In this document: piece after piece, positions 38,216 to 51,556 of the stretch
Layout: each line of letters opens with the position of its first letter
How positions within the stretch are numbered: position 1 is the first letter of the stretch
Source of the DNA: Muricea muricata
Lineage: Eukaryota; Cnidaria; Anthozoa; Malacalcyonacea; Plexauridae
NCBI GenBank assembly: GCA_963855995.1
Contig: OY979730.1
Location: 6,645,341 to 6,709,340 of the forward strand
Direction: 5' to 3'
Length of the DNA stretch: 64,000 bases
Notes under the pieces: model-generated
Told to the model about the DNA's origin: nothing
Seen by the model: only the letters and a program-made list of their open reading frames with translations
Database searches by the model: none
Position numbers and translations under genes: made by a program

Positions 38216-39530
38216 TTCTAAGATTCGTTTCTTTTCAGTTTATAAGATAGTTATAGGTTTCTCATTTCAACATGTTATTTCACTCATCTCCTTGGTTTAA
38301 GCGCCGAAAACTTGATTCATAACTTGCTAAGTTCTGCAATTTCCATTTAGAAGGTCTCTTTTAGGTCCGTGTTTGCATTATATCATTGCGCTCAACTCGT
38401 TCACTTCAGCACAAAAAATATCATTTTAAGCTCTAAAACGTCGCCGTGATTGATTTTGGATGGCAATCTTTAGTTTGTGATTTGAGCATGTTTTTACGCT
38501 CAAATCGCTTCTAGAGCGCTAAAAACGCGATTTTGATGATTCTAAGATCGTTTCTTTACAGTTTACAAGCTAGTTATAGGTTTCTCAATTCAACATGTTA
38601 TTTCCCTCATCTCTGCGGTTTGAGCGCCGAAAACTTTATTCCCGACTTGCTAAGTTCTGCAATTTCCATTTAGAACGTCTCTTTTAGGTCCATGATTGCA
38701 TTATATCATTGCGCTCAACTCGTTCATTTTAGCACAGAAAATATCATTTTAAGCTCTAAAACGTTGCCGTGATTGATTTTAAACGGCAATCTTTAGTTTT
38801 TTGTTTGAGCATGTTTTCACGCTCAAATTTCTTCTAGAGCGCTAAAACGCGATTTTGATGATTCTAAGATCGTGTCTTTTCAGTTTATAAGCTAGTTATA
38901 GGCTTCTCAATTCAATATGTTATTTCGCTCATCTCTGCAGTTTGAGCGCCGAAAACTTGATTTCCGATTTGCCAAGTTCTGCGATTTTGATGATTCTAAG
39001 ATCGTTTCTTTTCAGTTTACAAGCTAGTTATCGGGTTCTCATTTCAACATGTTATTTCACTCATCTCCATGGTTTTAGCACCGAAAACTTGATTCCCGAC
39101 TTGCTAAGTTGTGCAATTTCCATTTCGAAGGTCTCTTTTAGGTCCGTGATTGCAGTAGATCATAACGCTCACTTCGTTAACTTTAGCCCTGAAAATATCA
39201 TTTTAAGCTCTAAAACGTCGCCGTGAACGATTTAAGACGGGAATCTTTAATTGGTGATTTGAGCATGTTTTTACGTTAAAATCATTTCTAGAGCGCTAAA
39301 AACGCGATTTTGCTGATTCTAAGATCGTTTCTTTTCAGTTTACAAGCTAGTTATAGGTTTCTCAATTCAACATGTTATTTCCCTCATCTCTGCGGTTTGA
39401 GCACCGAAAACTTTATTTGCGACTTGCTAAGTTCTGCAATTTCCATTTAGAAGGTCTCTTTTAGGTCCGTGATTGCATTATATCATTGCGCTCAACTCCT
39501 TCACTTTAGCACAGAAAATATCATTTTAAG

Positions 39531-40176
39531 CTCTAAAACGTCGCCGTGATTGATTTTAGACGGCAATTTTTAGTTTGTGATTTGAGCATGTTTTTATGCT
39601 CAAATTTCTTTTAGAGCGATAAAACGCGATTTTGATGATTCTAAGATTCGTTTCTTTTCAGTTTATAAGATAGTTATAGGTTTCTCATTTCAACATGTTA
39701 TTTCACTCATCTCCTTGGTTTAAGCGCCGAAAACTTGATTCATAACTTGCTAAGTTCTGCAATTTCCTTTTAGAAGGTCTCTTTTAGGTCCGTGTTTGCA
39801 TTATATCATTGCGCTCAACTCGTTCACTTCAGCACAGAAAATATCATTTTAAGCTCTAAAACGTCGCCGTGATTGATTTTAGACGGCAATTTTTAGTTTG
39901 TGATTTGAGCATGTTTTTATGCTCAAATTTCTTTTAGAGCGATAAAACGCGATTTTGATGATTCTAAGATTCGTTTCTTTTCAGTTTATAAGATAGTTAT
40001 AGGTTTCTCATTTCAACATGTTATTTCACTCATCTCCTTGGTTTAAGCGCCGAAAACTTGATTCATAACTTGCTAAGTTCTGCAATTTCCTTTTAGAAGG
40101 TCTCTTTTAGGTCCGTGTTTGCATTATATCATTGCGCTCAACTCGTTCACTTCAGCACAGAAAATATCATTTTAAG
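39531..40176. repeat. Tandem pair of nearly identical 323 bp monomers
   Basis: Two successive monomers share rare variants: TTTTATGCTCAAATTTC, AGAGCGATAAAACG, AAGATTCGTTTC and AAGATAGTTATAGG. The offset is 323 bp. The same variant monomer also occurs singly near 38190 and 42310, so this pair is a recent local duplication. Confidence 0.7.
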
Positions 40177-41739
40177 CTCTAAAACGTCGCCGTGATTGAT
40201 TTTGGATGGCAATCTTTAGTTTGTGATTTGAGCATGTTTTTACGCTCAAATCGCTTCTAGAGCGCTAAAAACGCGATTTTGATGATTCTAAGATCGTTTC
40301 TTTACAGTTTACAAGCTAGTTATAGGTTTCTCAATTCAACATGTTATTTCCCTCATCTCTGCGGTTTGAGCGCCGAAAACTTTATTCCCGACTTGCTAAG
40401 TTCTGCAATTTCCATTTAGAACCTCTCTTTTAGGTCCGTGATTGCATTATATATTTGCGCTCAACTCGTTCACTTTAGCACAGAAAATATCATTTTAAGC
40501 TCTAAAACGTTGCCGTGATTGATTTTAAACGGCAACCTTTAGTTTGTGATTTGACCATGTTTTTACGCTCAAATCGCTTCTAGAGCGCTAAAAATTCGAT
40601 TTTGATGATTCTAAGATCGTTTCTTTTAAGTTTATAAGCTAGTTAAAGGTTTCTCATTCAACATGTTATTTCACTCGTCTCCATGGTTTGAGCGCCGAAA
40701 ACTTTATTCCCGACTTGCTAAGTTCTGCCATTTCCATTTAGAAGGTCTCTTTTAGGTCCGTGATTGCATTATATCATTGCCCTCAACTCGTTCACTTTAG
40801 CACAGAAAATATCATTTTAAGCTCTAAAACGTTTCCGTGATTGATTTTAGACGCAATCTTTAGTTTTTTTTTTCCGCATGTTTTCACGCTCAAATTTCTT
40901 CTAGAGCGCTAAAACGCGATTTAGATGATTCTCAGATCGTTTCTTTTCAGTTTATAAGCTAGTTATAGGTTTCTCAATTCAACATGTTTTTTTCCTCATC
41001 TCTGCGGTTTGAGCGCCGAAAACTTTATTCCCGACTTGCTAAGTTCTGCAATTTCCATTTAGAACCACTCTTTTAGGTCCGTGATTGCATTATATATTTG
41101 CGCTCAACTCGTTCACTTTAGCACAGAAAATATCATTTTAAGCTCTAAAACGTCGCCGTGATTGATTTTAGACGGGAATCTTTAGTTTTTTGTTTGAGCA
41201 TGTTTTTACTCTCAAATTTCTTCTAGAGCGCTAAAACGCGATTTTGATGATTCTAAGAATGTTTCTTTACAGCTTACAAGCTAGTTATAGGTTTCTCAAT
41301 TCAACATGTTATTTCCCTCTTCTCTGCGGTTTGAGCGCCGAAAACTTGATTTCCGATTTGCCAAGTTCTGCGATTTTGATGATTCTAAGATCGTTTCTTT
41401 TCAGTTTACAAGCTAGTTATCGGGTTCTCATTTCAACATGTTATTTCACTCATCTCCATGGTTTTAGCACCGAAAACTTGATTCCCGACTTGCTAAGTTG
41501 TGCAATTTCCATTTCGAAGGTCTCTTTTAAGTCCGTGATTGCAGTGGATCATAACGCTCACTTCGTTAACTTTAGCCCTGAAAATATCATTTTAAGCTCT
41601 AAAACGTCGCCGTGAACGATTTAAGACGGGAATCTTTAATTGGTGTATTGAGCATGTTTTTACGTTAAAATCACTTCTAGAGCGCTAAAAACGCGATTTT
41701 GCTGATTCTAAGATCGTTTTTTTTCAGTTTACAAGCTAG

Positions 41740-42965
41740 TTATAGGTTTCTCAATTCAACATGTTATTTCGCTCATCTCTGCGGGTTGAGCGCCAAAAAC
41801 TTTATTCCCGACTTGCTAAGTTCTGCAAATTCCATTTAGAAGGTCTCTTTTAGGTCCGTGATTGCATTATATCAGTGCGCTCAACCCGTTCACTTTCATT
41901 TTAAGCTCTAAAACGTCGCCGTGATTGATTTTACACGGCAATCTTTAGTTTGTGATTTGAGCACGTTTTTACGCTCAAATCGCTTCTAGAGCGCTAAAAA
42001 CGCGATTTTGATGATCCTAAGATCGTTTCTTTTCAGTTTACAAGCTAGTTAAAGGTTTCTCACTTCAACATGTTATTTCCCTCATCTCTGCTGTTTGAGC
42101 GCCGAAAACTTTATTTGCGACTTGCTAAGTTCTGCAATTTCCATTTAGAAGGTCTCTTTTAGGTCCGTGATTGCATTATATCATTGCGCTCAACTCCTTC
42201 ACTTTAGCCCAGAAAATATCATTTTAAGCTCTAAAACGTCGCCGTGATTGATTTTAGACGGCAATTTTTAGTTTGTGATTTGAGCATGTTTTTATGCTCA
42301 AATTTCTTTTAGAGCGATAAAACGCGATTTTGATGATTCTAAGATTCGTTTCTTTTCAGTTTATAAGATAGTTATAGGTTTCTCATTTCAACATGTTATT
42401 TCACTCATCTCTGCGGTTTGAGCGCCGAAAACTTTATTCACGACTTGCTAAGTTCTGCAATTTCCATTTAGAACCTCTCTTTTACGTCCGTGATTGCATT
42501 ATATCATTGCGCTCAACTCGTTCACTTTAGCACAGAAAATATCATTTTAAGCTCTAAAACGTTTCCGTGATTGATTTTAGACGCAATCTTTAGTTTTTTG
42601 TTTCCGCATGTTTTCACGCTCAAATTTCTTCTAGAGCGCTAAAACGCGATTTAGATGATTCTCAGATCGTTTCTTTTCAGTTTATAAGCTAGTTATAGGT
42701 TTCTCAAGTCAACATGTTATTTCGCTCATCTCTGCGGGTTGAGCGCCAAAAACTTTATTCCCGACTTGCTAAGTTCTGCAAATTCCATTTAGAAGGTCTC
42801 TTTTAGGTCCGTGATTGCATTATATCATTGCGCTCAACCCGTTCACTTTCATTTTAAGCTCTAAAACGTCGCCGTGATTGATTTTACACGGCAATCTTTA
42901 GTTTGTGATTTGAGCACGTTTTTACGCTCAAATCGCTTCTAGAGCGCTAAAAAGGCGATTTTGAT
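41740..42965. repeat. Local duplication, offset about 953 bp
   Basis: The stretch with TGCGGGTTGAGCGCC, CTGCAAATTCC, GATTTTACACGGC and GATGATCCTAAG occurs at about 41760-42015 and again at about 42712-42970. Confidence 0.55.
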
Positions 42966-45900
42966 GATCCTAAGATCGTTTCTTTTCAGTTTACAAGCTA
43001 GTTATAGGTTTCTCAATTCAACATGTTATTTCGCTCATCTTTGCGGGTTGAGCGCCAAAAACTTTATTCCCGACTTGCTAAGTTCTGCAATTTCCATTAG
43101 AAGGTTTCTTTTAGGTCCGTGATTGCATTATATCATGGCGCTCAACTCGTTCACTTTAGCACAGAAAATATGATTCTAAGCTCTAAAACGTCGCCGTGAT
43201 TGATTTTAGACGGCAATTTTTAGTTTGTGATTTGAGCATGTTTTTACGCTGAAATCGCTTCTAGAGCGCTAAAAACGCGATTTTGATGATTCTTAGATCG
43301 TTTCTTTTCAGTTTACAAGCTAGTTATAGGTTTCTCAATTCAACATGTTGTTTCACCCATCTCCATGGTTTTAGCACCGAAAACTTGATTCCCGACTTCC
43401 TAAGTTCTGCAATTTCCATTTAGAAGGTCTCTTTTAAGTCCGTGATTGCAGTACATCATAGCGCTCAATTTGTTAACTTTAACACTGAAAATATCATTTT
43501 AAGCTCTAAAACGTCGCCTTTAACCATTTAAGACGCAAATCTTTAGTTGGTGATTTGAGCATGTTTTTACGCTCAAATCGCTTCTAGAGCGCTAAAAACG
43601 CGATTTTGATGATTCTAAGATCGTTTCTTTTCAGTTTAAAAGCTAGTTATAGGTTTCTCAATTCAACATGTTATTTCCCTCATCTCTGCGGTTTGAGCGC
43701 CGAAAACTTTATTCCCGACTTGCTAGGTTCTGCAATTTCCATTTAGAAGGTCTCTTTTAGGTCCGTGATTGCATTATGTCATTGCGCTCAACTCGTTCAC
43801 TTTAGCACAGAAAATATGATTTTAAGCTCTAAAACGTCGCCGTGATTGATTTTAGACGGCCATCTTTAGTTTGTGATTTCAACATGTTTTTACGCTCAAA
43901 TCGCTTCTAGAGCGCTAAAAAGGCGATTTTGATGATTCTAAGATCGTTTCTTTTCAGTCTACAAGCTTGTTATAAGTTTCTCAATTCAACATGTTATTTC
44001 GCTAATCTCTGCAGTTTGAGCGCCGAAAACTTGATTCCCGATTTGCTAAGTTCTGCGATTTTGATGATTCTAAGATGGTTTCTTTTCACGTTTCAAGCTA
44101 GTTATCGGTTTCTCATTTCAACATGTTATTTCACTCATCTCCATGGTTTTAGCACCGAAAACTTGATTCCCGACTTCTTAAGTTCTGCAATTTCCATTTA
44201 GAAGGTCTCTTTTAAGTCCGTGATTGCAGTACATCATAGCACTCAATTCGTTACCTTTAGCACTGAAAATATAATTTTAAGCTCTAAAACGTCGCCGTGA
44301 ACGATTTAAGACGCGAATCTTTAGTTGGTGATTTGAGCATGTTTTTATGCTCAAATCACTTCTAGAGCGCTAAAAACGTGATTTTGCTGATTTTAAGAAC
44401 GTGCTTTTGCAGTTTACAAGCTATTTATAGTTTTCTCATTTCAACATGTTATTTCACTCATCTCCATGCTTTAAGCGCCGAAAACTTGATTCACAACTTC
44501 CTAAGTTCTGCAATTTTCATTTAAAAGGTCTCTTCAAAGTCCGTGATTGCAGTATATCATTACACTCATTTCGTTCACTTTAGCACTGAAAATATCATTT
44601 TAAGCTCTAAAACGTCGCCGTGATAGATTTTAAACGGCAATCTTTAGTTTGTGATTTGAGCATGTTTTTACGATCGAATTTCTTCTAGAGCGCTAAAACG
44701 CGATTTTGATGATTCTAAGATCGTTTCTTTTCAGTCTACAAGCTTGTTATAAGTTTCTCAATTCAACATGTTATTTCGCTCATCTCTGCATTTTTAGCGC
44801 CGCAAACTTGATTCCCGATTTGCTAAGTTCTGCGATTTTGATGATTCTAAGATCGTTTCTTTTCAGTTTATAAGCTAGTTATAGGTTTCGCATTTCAACA
44901 TGTTATTCACTCATCTCAATGGTTTGAGCGCCGAAAACTTGATTCCCGACTTGCTAGGTTCTGCAATTTCCATTTAGAAGGTCTCATTTAGGTCCGTGAT
45001 TGCATTATATCATTGCGCTCAACTCGTTCACTTTAGCACAGAAAATATCATTTTAAGCTCTAAAACGTCGCCGTGATTGATTTTAAACGACAACCTCTAG
45101 TTTGTGATTTGACCAAGTTTTTACGCTCAAATCGCTTCTAGAGCGCTAAAAACGCGATTTTGATGATTCTAAGATCGTTTCGTTTCAGTCTACAAGCTTG
45201 TTATAAGTTTCTCAATTCAACATGTTATTTCGCTCATCTCTGCAGTTTGAGCGCCGAAAACTTGATTCCCGATTTGCTAAGTTCTGCGATTTTGAGGATT
45301 CTAAGATCGTTTCTTTTCAGTTTATAAGCTAGTTATAGGTTTCGCATTTCAACATGTTATTTCACTCATCTCCATGGTTTGAGCGCCGAAAACTTAATTC
45401 CCGACTTGCTAGGTTCTGCAATTTCCATTTAGAAGGTCTCATTTAGGTCCGTGATTGCATTATATCATTGCGCTCAACTCGTTCACTTTAGCACAGAAAA
45501 TATCATTTTAAGCTCTAAAACGTCGCCGTGATTGATTTTAAACGGCAACCTTTTGTTTGTGATTTGACCAAGTTTTTACGCTCAAATCGCTTCTAGAGCG
45601 CTAAAAACGCGATTTTGATGATTCTAAGATCGTTTCTTTTCAGTTTATAAGGTAGTCATCGGTTTCTCGTTTCAACATGTTATTTCACTCATCTCCATGG
45701 TTTTAGCACCGAAAACTTGATTCCCGACTTGCTAAGTTGTGCAATTTCCATTTCGAAGGTCTCTTTTAAGTCCGTGATTGCAGTAGATCATAGCGCTCAA
45801 TTTGTTAACTTTGGCACTGAAAATATCATTTTAAGCTCTAAAACGTCGCCGTGAACGATTTAAGACGGGAATCTTTATGTGGTGATTTGAGCATGTTTTT

Positions 45901-46194
45901 ACGTTAAAATCACTTCTAGAGCGCTAAAAACGCGATTTTGCTGATTCTAAGATCGTTTCTTTTCAGTTTACAAGCTAGTTATAGGTTTCTCATTTCAAAA
46001 TGTTATTTCACTCATCTCCATGGTTTGAGCGCTGAAGACTTTATTCCCGACTTGCTAAGTTCTGCAATTTCCATTTAGAAGGTCTCATTTAGTTGCGTGA
46101 TTGCATTATATAGCCAATTTTATTAAGCTGTAAGCTATTAATAAAATGAAGTTAATGAGGAAACGTTCTGATCAGATTACGGTATATAATGTCT

Positions 46195-46211
46195 TGGTTT
46201 TGGCAAAACCA
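46195..46211. repeat. Short inverted repeat in the cassette
   Basis: TGGTTTTGGCAAAACCA is an almost perfect 17-base palindrome with a one-base centre. It vaguely resembles a histone 3' stem-loop in size but lacks the expected UUUC-like loop, so I do not assign that role. Confidence 0.4.
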
Positions 46212-46295
46212 GACATGCATCCTGCATGCGGCACAATTAGGTTGTCATCATGTCAGATATACGCCAGACTCGTTCCAAGGTGCATGATTTAGAGC

Positions 46296-46384
46296 ATGCA
46301 AATGAGTGATGCACGTGAATAACAAATAATTCTCCTCTAGCCAATGAAAACTGTGACTTTGTCAAGCGCAAAACAATAACCAAT
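46296..46384 (+). promoter_or_regulatory. Octamer plus two CCAAT boxes (histone-promoter-like cluster)
   Basis: ATGCAAAT at 46296-46303 is followed by CCAAT at 46341-46345 and 46380-46384. Octamer plus CCAAT is characteristic of metazoan H2A/H2B promoters. I see no TATA box in a proper position and no histone reading frame downstream or upstream within the cassette. The cluster may be a promoter remnant or a chance grouping in AT-rich DNA. Confidence 0.35.
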
Positions 46385-49300
46385 CGCAAGCGAAGCTTAA
46401 CTGAATACAAAGCGAAACGCGCACTGAATTTCATGATATTGCATTTGGGCTCGCTCAAGCCGGTACGCGGCTAAAAGTTTCAACAAAAATCGTTTTTCGT
46501 AAAAACGCCAAACGGATTTCTAACCGCAATAATCGATCTCGATCAACGGCGGCAATAGTGATACGGAGAGTTTACGACGCCAATGTACTGAGAGAGGACT
46601 ACCTAACCATGGACCAAAGAATGCTTTAGTCTCTCGGCTACAACAGCGCGCAACCAGTTCGTCTTCGAGGCCAACGGTAGATGCCGCAGGGAACGAAAAT
46701 TTGCCCTCTACGTCGACATTTGCTTAACGTGACAACCCACAATCTTCGTTATTTACCGAGGACCACTTGGCGCATATAAGATATGATCAATTGTTTCTCG
46801 TAGCGTGGAAGAATCCGTAGCCGTTATAGCAACCAGTGCTGCCCGTGCCGCTGTCGAAGCCATGTCCACGAATCACGATGTCTCAACAAGGTTGTTACAA
46901 CAGCCGTTCTAGACGAGATCGCGGTCAACACGTACGGCAGATTCTTGTCCAAACCCAACGTCGAGCGTCGCGTCTCAGTCCTGTAGAAGGGCTTGTATAG
47001 TGTCTCCAGCATCGTTTCAAGCATGCGTGTATACTAGCTGTTGACGCAGTTTCTTCCCTGCGCTCTGGCGAGTACGGTACAGCAGATATTGCAACAACAC
47101 CAACGTCTGAAGGGGATTGTGGCACCTAGTTCAGTGTCGCATCTGATATTACATTTATCATGATGTGCGCTAGCTGTATATGGTATCGTAAGTATTCAGG
47201 GCATTCCAAAATTTTTGTTGCATATTTTGTTTAAAATCTAATCAAAATGCACACAATTTGTCATTTGTGGTAGAACACGAGCATAAATAAGGCTTGCCAA
47301 GAGAGATTATTGTGTAATCTTACCTGATCTAATCAGCTGAATATATTTTAATGCGTTTTAGACATGCGATACAAATATGATTGCTTTCCTAGATGAGATA
47401 TCTTGAGAAATATTGAGCACAAGATCTGTATTTGACACATATCAAGAAATTCTATCCCATTATTAAGACCAGTGGAAAAAAAAAATTTTTTTCTGCTTTC
47501 ACAAAGGAAAATCTATTTCTTCAAACTATACTTAAATTTCAATGTTTACTTCCAAAATTAATATTAATTCTAGCGGCATTCGGCATCTTATTGGTATGGT
47601 AATGGTAATGGTTTTAATAACATATGACAATAGCTATATACAGCTAAACTATCACATGTTTACAAGTAATATTAGAACAATAATTACCGTTCCGAACTTA
47701 TATATATATATATTTACATTTTCAATTTTAAATTAGAGTTAAATTTTGACACAGTTTATTTATTTCAAATTTGTTTCTGCTAAAGTTGCATAACCAAACA
47801 CTATACTGACTCGTGAGGCATATAGCGGCTTGCACAGTGAGTTAAGCATCGTTAGCTGTAAGTCTGCGCGCGCCGCTCGGAATTGCAAAGTACAAGCTTC
47901 AGTTTATCGATTAAGGCGGAGTCGATTTGTAAAACTAACGATAAAAGTTTCCAAAAATATCGAAAATGAAGACCACAGCAAAACAATGTTTTGAATATGC
48001 CAAGTTATTTTTATTCTTGCCATAAAACACAAGCATGCTGAACTGATTAAATAGTGATGAACAAATATTTCAAAAAGGCTGGGATGGTCAGCTCTGTTTT
48101 CCGTATTACCAGTGGTTTCATCATTAAGTTGTAATATAGGAGCTTTATGGGGAAGCTGCTGGATTTGTCTGGCCCCATCCAGGTTTCCTGTATCCAGGTT
48201 TTTCCCGGCCACCCTGATGATCCAGCTGTAATAAAACCGGTGGTAATGCCTAAGCAGCAAGTCTTACCATTTCCTAGCAAAAGCTGTCTTCTATATGACT
48301 ACAGCTGTTGTGGGAGTTGGTTGTTCGTCTATGGGGAATACACATTCTGTGTATTTGTGGGGATGAAACGCTCCTGATTGTCACGTTCAAGCCCATAGAC
48401 TCACGCTTATTTATTGTAATGATAGATCAGTTGAATCTGAAGAACTGTCCAACTGTGTATAAAGTTGGTCTGATAGGTATTGAGAGTATAGCTATCTCCT
48501 TGGTATGCGCGTGTGCGCATATTTAACGTTCCGTCGCGTGTGCGCTTAACGGAAGGAACTGTGTGTACAGTTGCATAGCTATCTCCTTTAATATATAACA
48601 ATCTAATGAACAATCTAGTATAATGTAACATGAGTCTTTGGGATGACGTTTTTGACCATATTTTGTAACCAAGACCAAGAGTGTTTCACCCCGAAACCCC
48701 TTCTCCCACAAAAGCTTGCGTGCGTGTATTTCTTATGTTATCGCGCAGCATTGCGAGCCTTGACCACAGAACAGCTTTAATCATTAACATTACGCTCAAC
48801 TAGTTCTCTTTTAGCACAGAAAATATCATTTTAAGCTCTAAAACGTTGCCGTGATTGATTTTAAACGGCAACCTTTAGTTTGTGATTTGACCATGTTTTT
48901 ACGCTCAAATCGCTTCTAGAGCGCTTAAAACGCGATTTTGATGATTCTAAGATCGTTTCTTTTAAGTTTATAAGCTAGTTAAAGGTTTCTCATTTCAACA
49001 TGTTATTTCACTCTTCTCCATTGTTTGAGCGCCGAAAACTTGATTCCCGACTTGCTAAGTTCTGCAATTTCAATTTAGAAGGTCTCTTTTAGGTCGGTGA
49101 TTGCATTATATCATTGCGCTCAACTCGTTCACTTTCATTTTAAGCTCTAAAACGTCGCCGTGATTGATTTTAGACGGCAATCTTTAGTTTGTAATTTGAG
49201 CACGTTTTTGCGCTCAAATCGCTTCTAGAGCGCTAAAAACGCGATTTTGGTGATTCTAAGATCGTTTCTTTTCAGTTTACAAGCTAGTTATAGGTTTCTC

Positions 49301-50975
49301 AATTCAACATGTTATTTCGCTCATCTCTGCGGTTTGAGCGCCAAAAACTTTATTCCCGACTTGCTAAGTTCTGCAATTTCCATTTTGAAGGTCTCCTTTA
49401 GGTCCGTGATTTCATTATATCATTGCGCTCAACTCGTTTACTTTAGCACAGAAAATATCATTTTAAGCTCTAAAACGTCGCCGTGATTGATTTTAGACGG
49501 CAATCTTTAGTTTGTGATTTGAGCATGTTTTTAGCTCAAATCGCTTCTAGAGTGCTAAAAACGCGATTTTGATGATTCTAAGATCGTTTCTTTTCAGTTT
49601 ACAAGCTAGTTCTAGGTTTCATAATTCAACATGTTATTTCCCTCATCTCTGCGGTTTGAGCGCCGAAAACTTGATTCCAGACTTGCTAAGTTCTGCAATT
49701 TCCATTTAGAAGGTCTCTTTTAGGTCCGTGATTGCATTATATCATTGCGCTCAACTCGTTCACTTTAGCAAAGAAAATATCACTTTAAGCTCTAAAACGT
49801 CGCCGTGATTGATTTTAGACGGCCATCTTTAGTTTGTGATTTGAGCATGTTTTTACGCTCAAATCGCTTCTAGAGCGCTAAAAACGCGATTTTAATGATT
49901 CTAAGATCGTTTCTTTTCAGTCTACAAGCTTGTTATAAGTTTCTCAATTCAACATGTTATTTCGCTCATCTTTGCAGTTTTAGCGCAGAAAACTTGATTC
50001 CCGATTTGCTAAGTTCTGCGATTTTGATGATTATAAGATCGTTTCTTTTAAGTCTACAAGCTTTTTATAAGTTTCTCAATTCAACATGTTATTTCACTCA
50101 TCTCCATGGTTTTAGCACCGAAAACTTGATTCCCAACTTGCTAAGTTGTGCAGATTCCATTTCGAAGGTCTCTTTTAAGTCCGTGATTGCAGTAGATCAT
50201 AGCGCTCAATTCGTTAACTTTAGCACTGAAAATATCATTTTAAGCTCTAAAACGTCACCGTGAACGATTTAAGACGGGAATCTTTAATTGGTGATTTGAG
50301 CATGTTTTTACGTTAAAATCACTTCTAGAGCGCTAAAAACGCGATTTTGCTGATTCTAACATCGTTTCTTTTCAGTTTACAAGCTAGTTATAGGTTTCTC
50401 ATTTCAAAATGTTATTTCACTCATCTCCATGGTTTGAGCGCTGAAAACTTTATTCCCGACTTGCTAAGTTCTGCAATTTCCATTTAGAAGGTCTCATTTA
50501 GTTGCGTGATTGCATTATATCATTACGCTCAACTCGTTCACTTTTAGCACAGAAAATATCATTTTAAGCTCTAAAACGTTGCCGTGATTGATTTTAAACG
50601 GCAACCTATAGTTTGTGATTTGACCATGTTTTTACGCTCAAATCGCTTCTAGAGCGCTAAAAACGCGATTTTGATGATTCTAAGATTGTTTCTTTTAAGT
50701 TTATAAGCTAGTTAAAGGTTTCTCATTTCAACATGTTATTTCACTCGTCTCCATTGTTTGATTGCCGAAAACTTGATTCCCGACTTGCTAAGTTCTGCAA
50801 TTTCAATTTAGAAGGTCTCTTTTAGGTCGGTGATTGCATTATATCATTGCGCTCAACTCGTTCACTTTCATTTTAAGCTCTAAAACGTCGCCGTGATTGA
50901 TTTTAGACAGCAATCTTTAGTTTGTGATTTGAGCACGTTTTTGCGCTCAAATCGCTTCTAGAGCGCTAAAAACGC

Positions 50976-51430
50976 GATTTTGATGATTCTAAGATCGTTT
51001 CTTTTCAGTTTACAAGCCAGTTATCGGTTTTTCATTTCAACATGTTATTTCACTCATCTCCATGGTTTTAGCACCGAAAACTTGATTCCCGATTTGCTAA
51101 GTTCTGCGATTTTGATGATTCTAAGATCGTTTCTTTTCAGTTTACAAGCTAGTTATCGGTTTCTCATTTCAACATGTTATTTCACTCATCTCCATGGTTT
51201 TAGCACCAAAAACTTGATTCCCGACTTCCTAAGTTCTGCAATTTCCATTTAGAAGGTCTCTTTTAAGTCCGTGATTGCAGTACATCATAGCGCTCAATTC
51301 GTTAACTTTAACACTGAAAATATCATTTTAAGCTCTAAAACGTCGCCGTGAACGATATTAGACGCGAATCTTTAGTTGGTGATTTGAGCATGTTTTTACG
51401 CTCAAATCGCTTCTAGAGCGCTAAAACCGC
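50976..51430. repeat. Representative 455 bp composite monomer
   Basis: A monomer head begins at 50976, repeats 132 bp later at 51108, and the next ordinary head is at 51431. The extra 132 bp consists of subunit A plus the first 26 bases of subunit B. It joins B at TTCTG to A at CGATTTTGATG, a different phase from the A/B alignment of the ancient trimer, so short identity and not subunit homology may have driven the junction. The extra piece is 44 codons long, which keeps the plus-strand frame open. The same composite occurs in every 776 and 1101 bp unit. Confidence 0.75.
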
Positions 51431-51539
51431 GATTTTGATGATTCTAAGATCGCTTCTTTTCAGTCTACAAGCTTGTTATAAGTTTCTCAATTCAACATGT
51501 TATTTCGCTCATCTCCATGGTTTAAGCGCCGAAAACTTG

Positions 51540-51556
51540 ATTCATAACTTGCTAAG
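51540..51556. other. Empty site of the 219 bp insertion
   Basis: The monomer equivalent to 4240-4500 reads straight through ATAACTTGCTAAG into TTCTGC, with one copy of the 13-mer and no inserted DNA. This is the pre-insertion state. Confidence 0.75.

Larger units (their letters stand above)
34062..46111. repeat. Satellite array block 2 (more diverged)
   Basis: The same monomer family continues after the retrotransposon, with more private substitutions and indels and fewer composite monomers. Composites with two heads are visible near 36173, 38870, 41244 and 43929. Regular long higher-order repeats are weak. I see only local duplications at offsets of 323, about 950 and about 953 bp. The block ends inside a monomer at GATTGCATTATA, where the cassette begins. 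No genes are visible. Confidence 0.9.
46112..48787. other. Non-satellite cassette, complete (copy 2, about 2.68 kb)
   Basis: This single block interrupts one satellite monomer. The left flank ends at GCATTATA(T) and the right flank resumes at CATTACGCTCAAC, exactly the next bases of the same monomer variant. Positions 47266-48787 repeat 1-1522. Positions 46112-47265 have no second copy in the window, and I recognise no gene in them. The minus-strand frames at 46237-46458 and 46824-47125 have no known domain and overlap each other. No clear terminal repeats or target duplication are visible. Confidence 0.8.

Noticed and set aside
46824-47125. Degenerate histone gene downstream of the octamer/CCAAT cluster
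   Set aside because: I compared the frames with known features of H2A, H2B, H3, H4 and H1 and found no convincing match.
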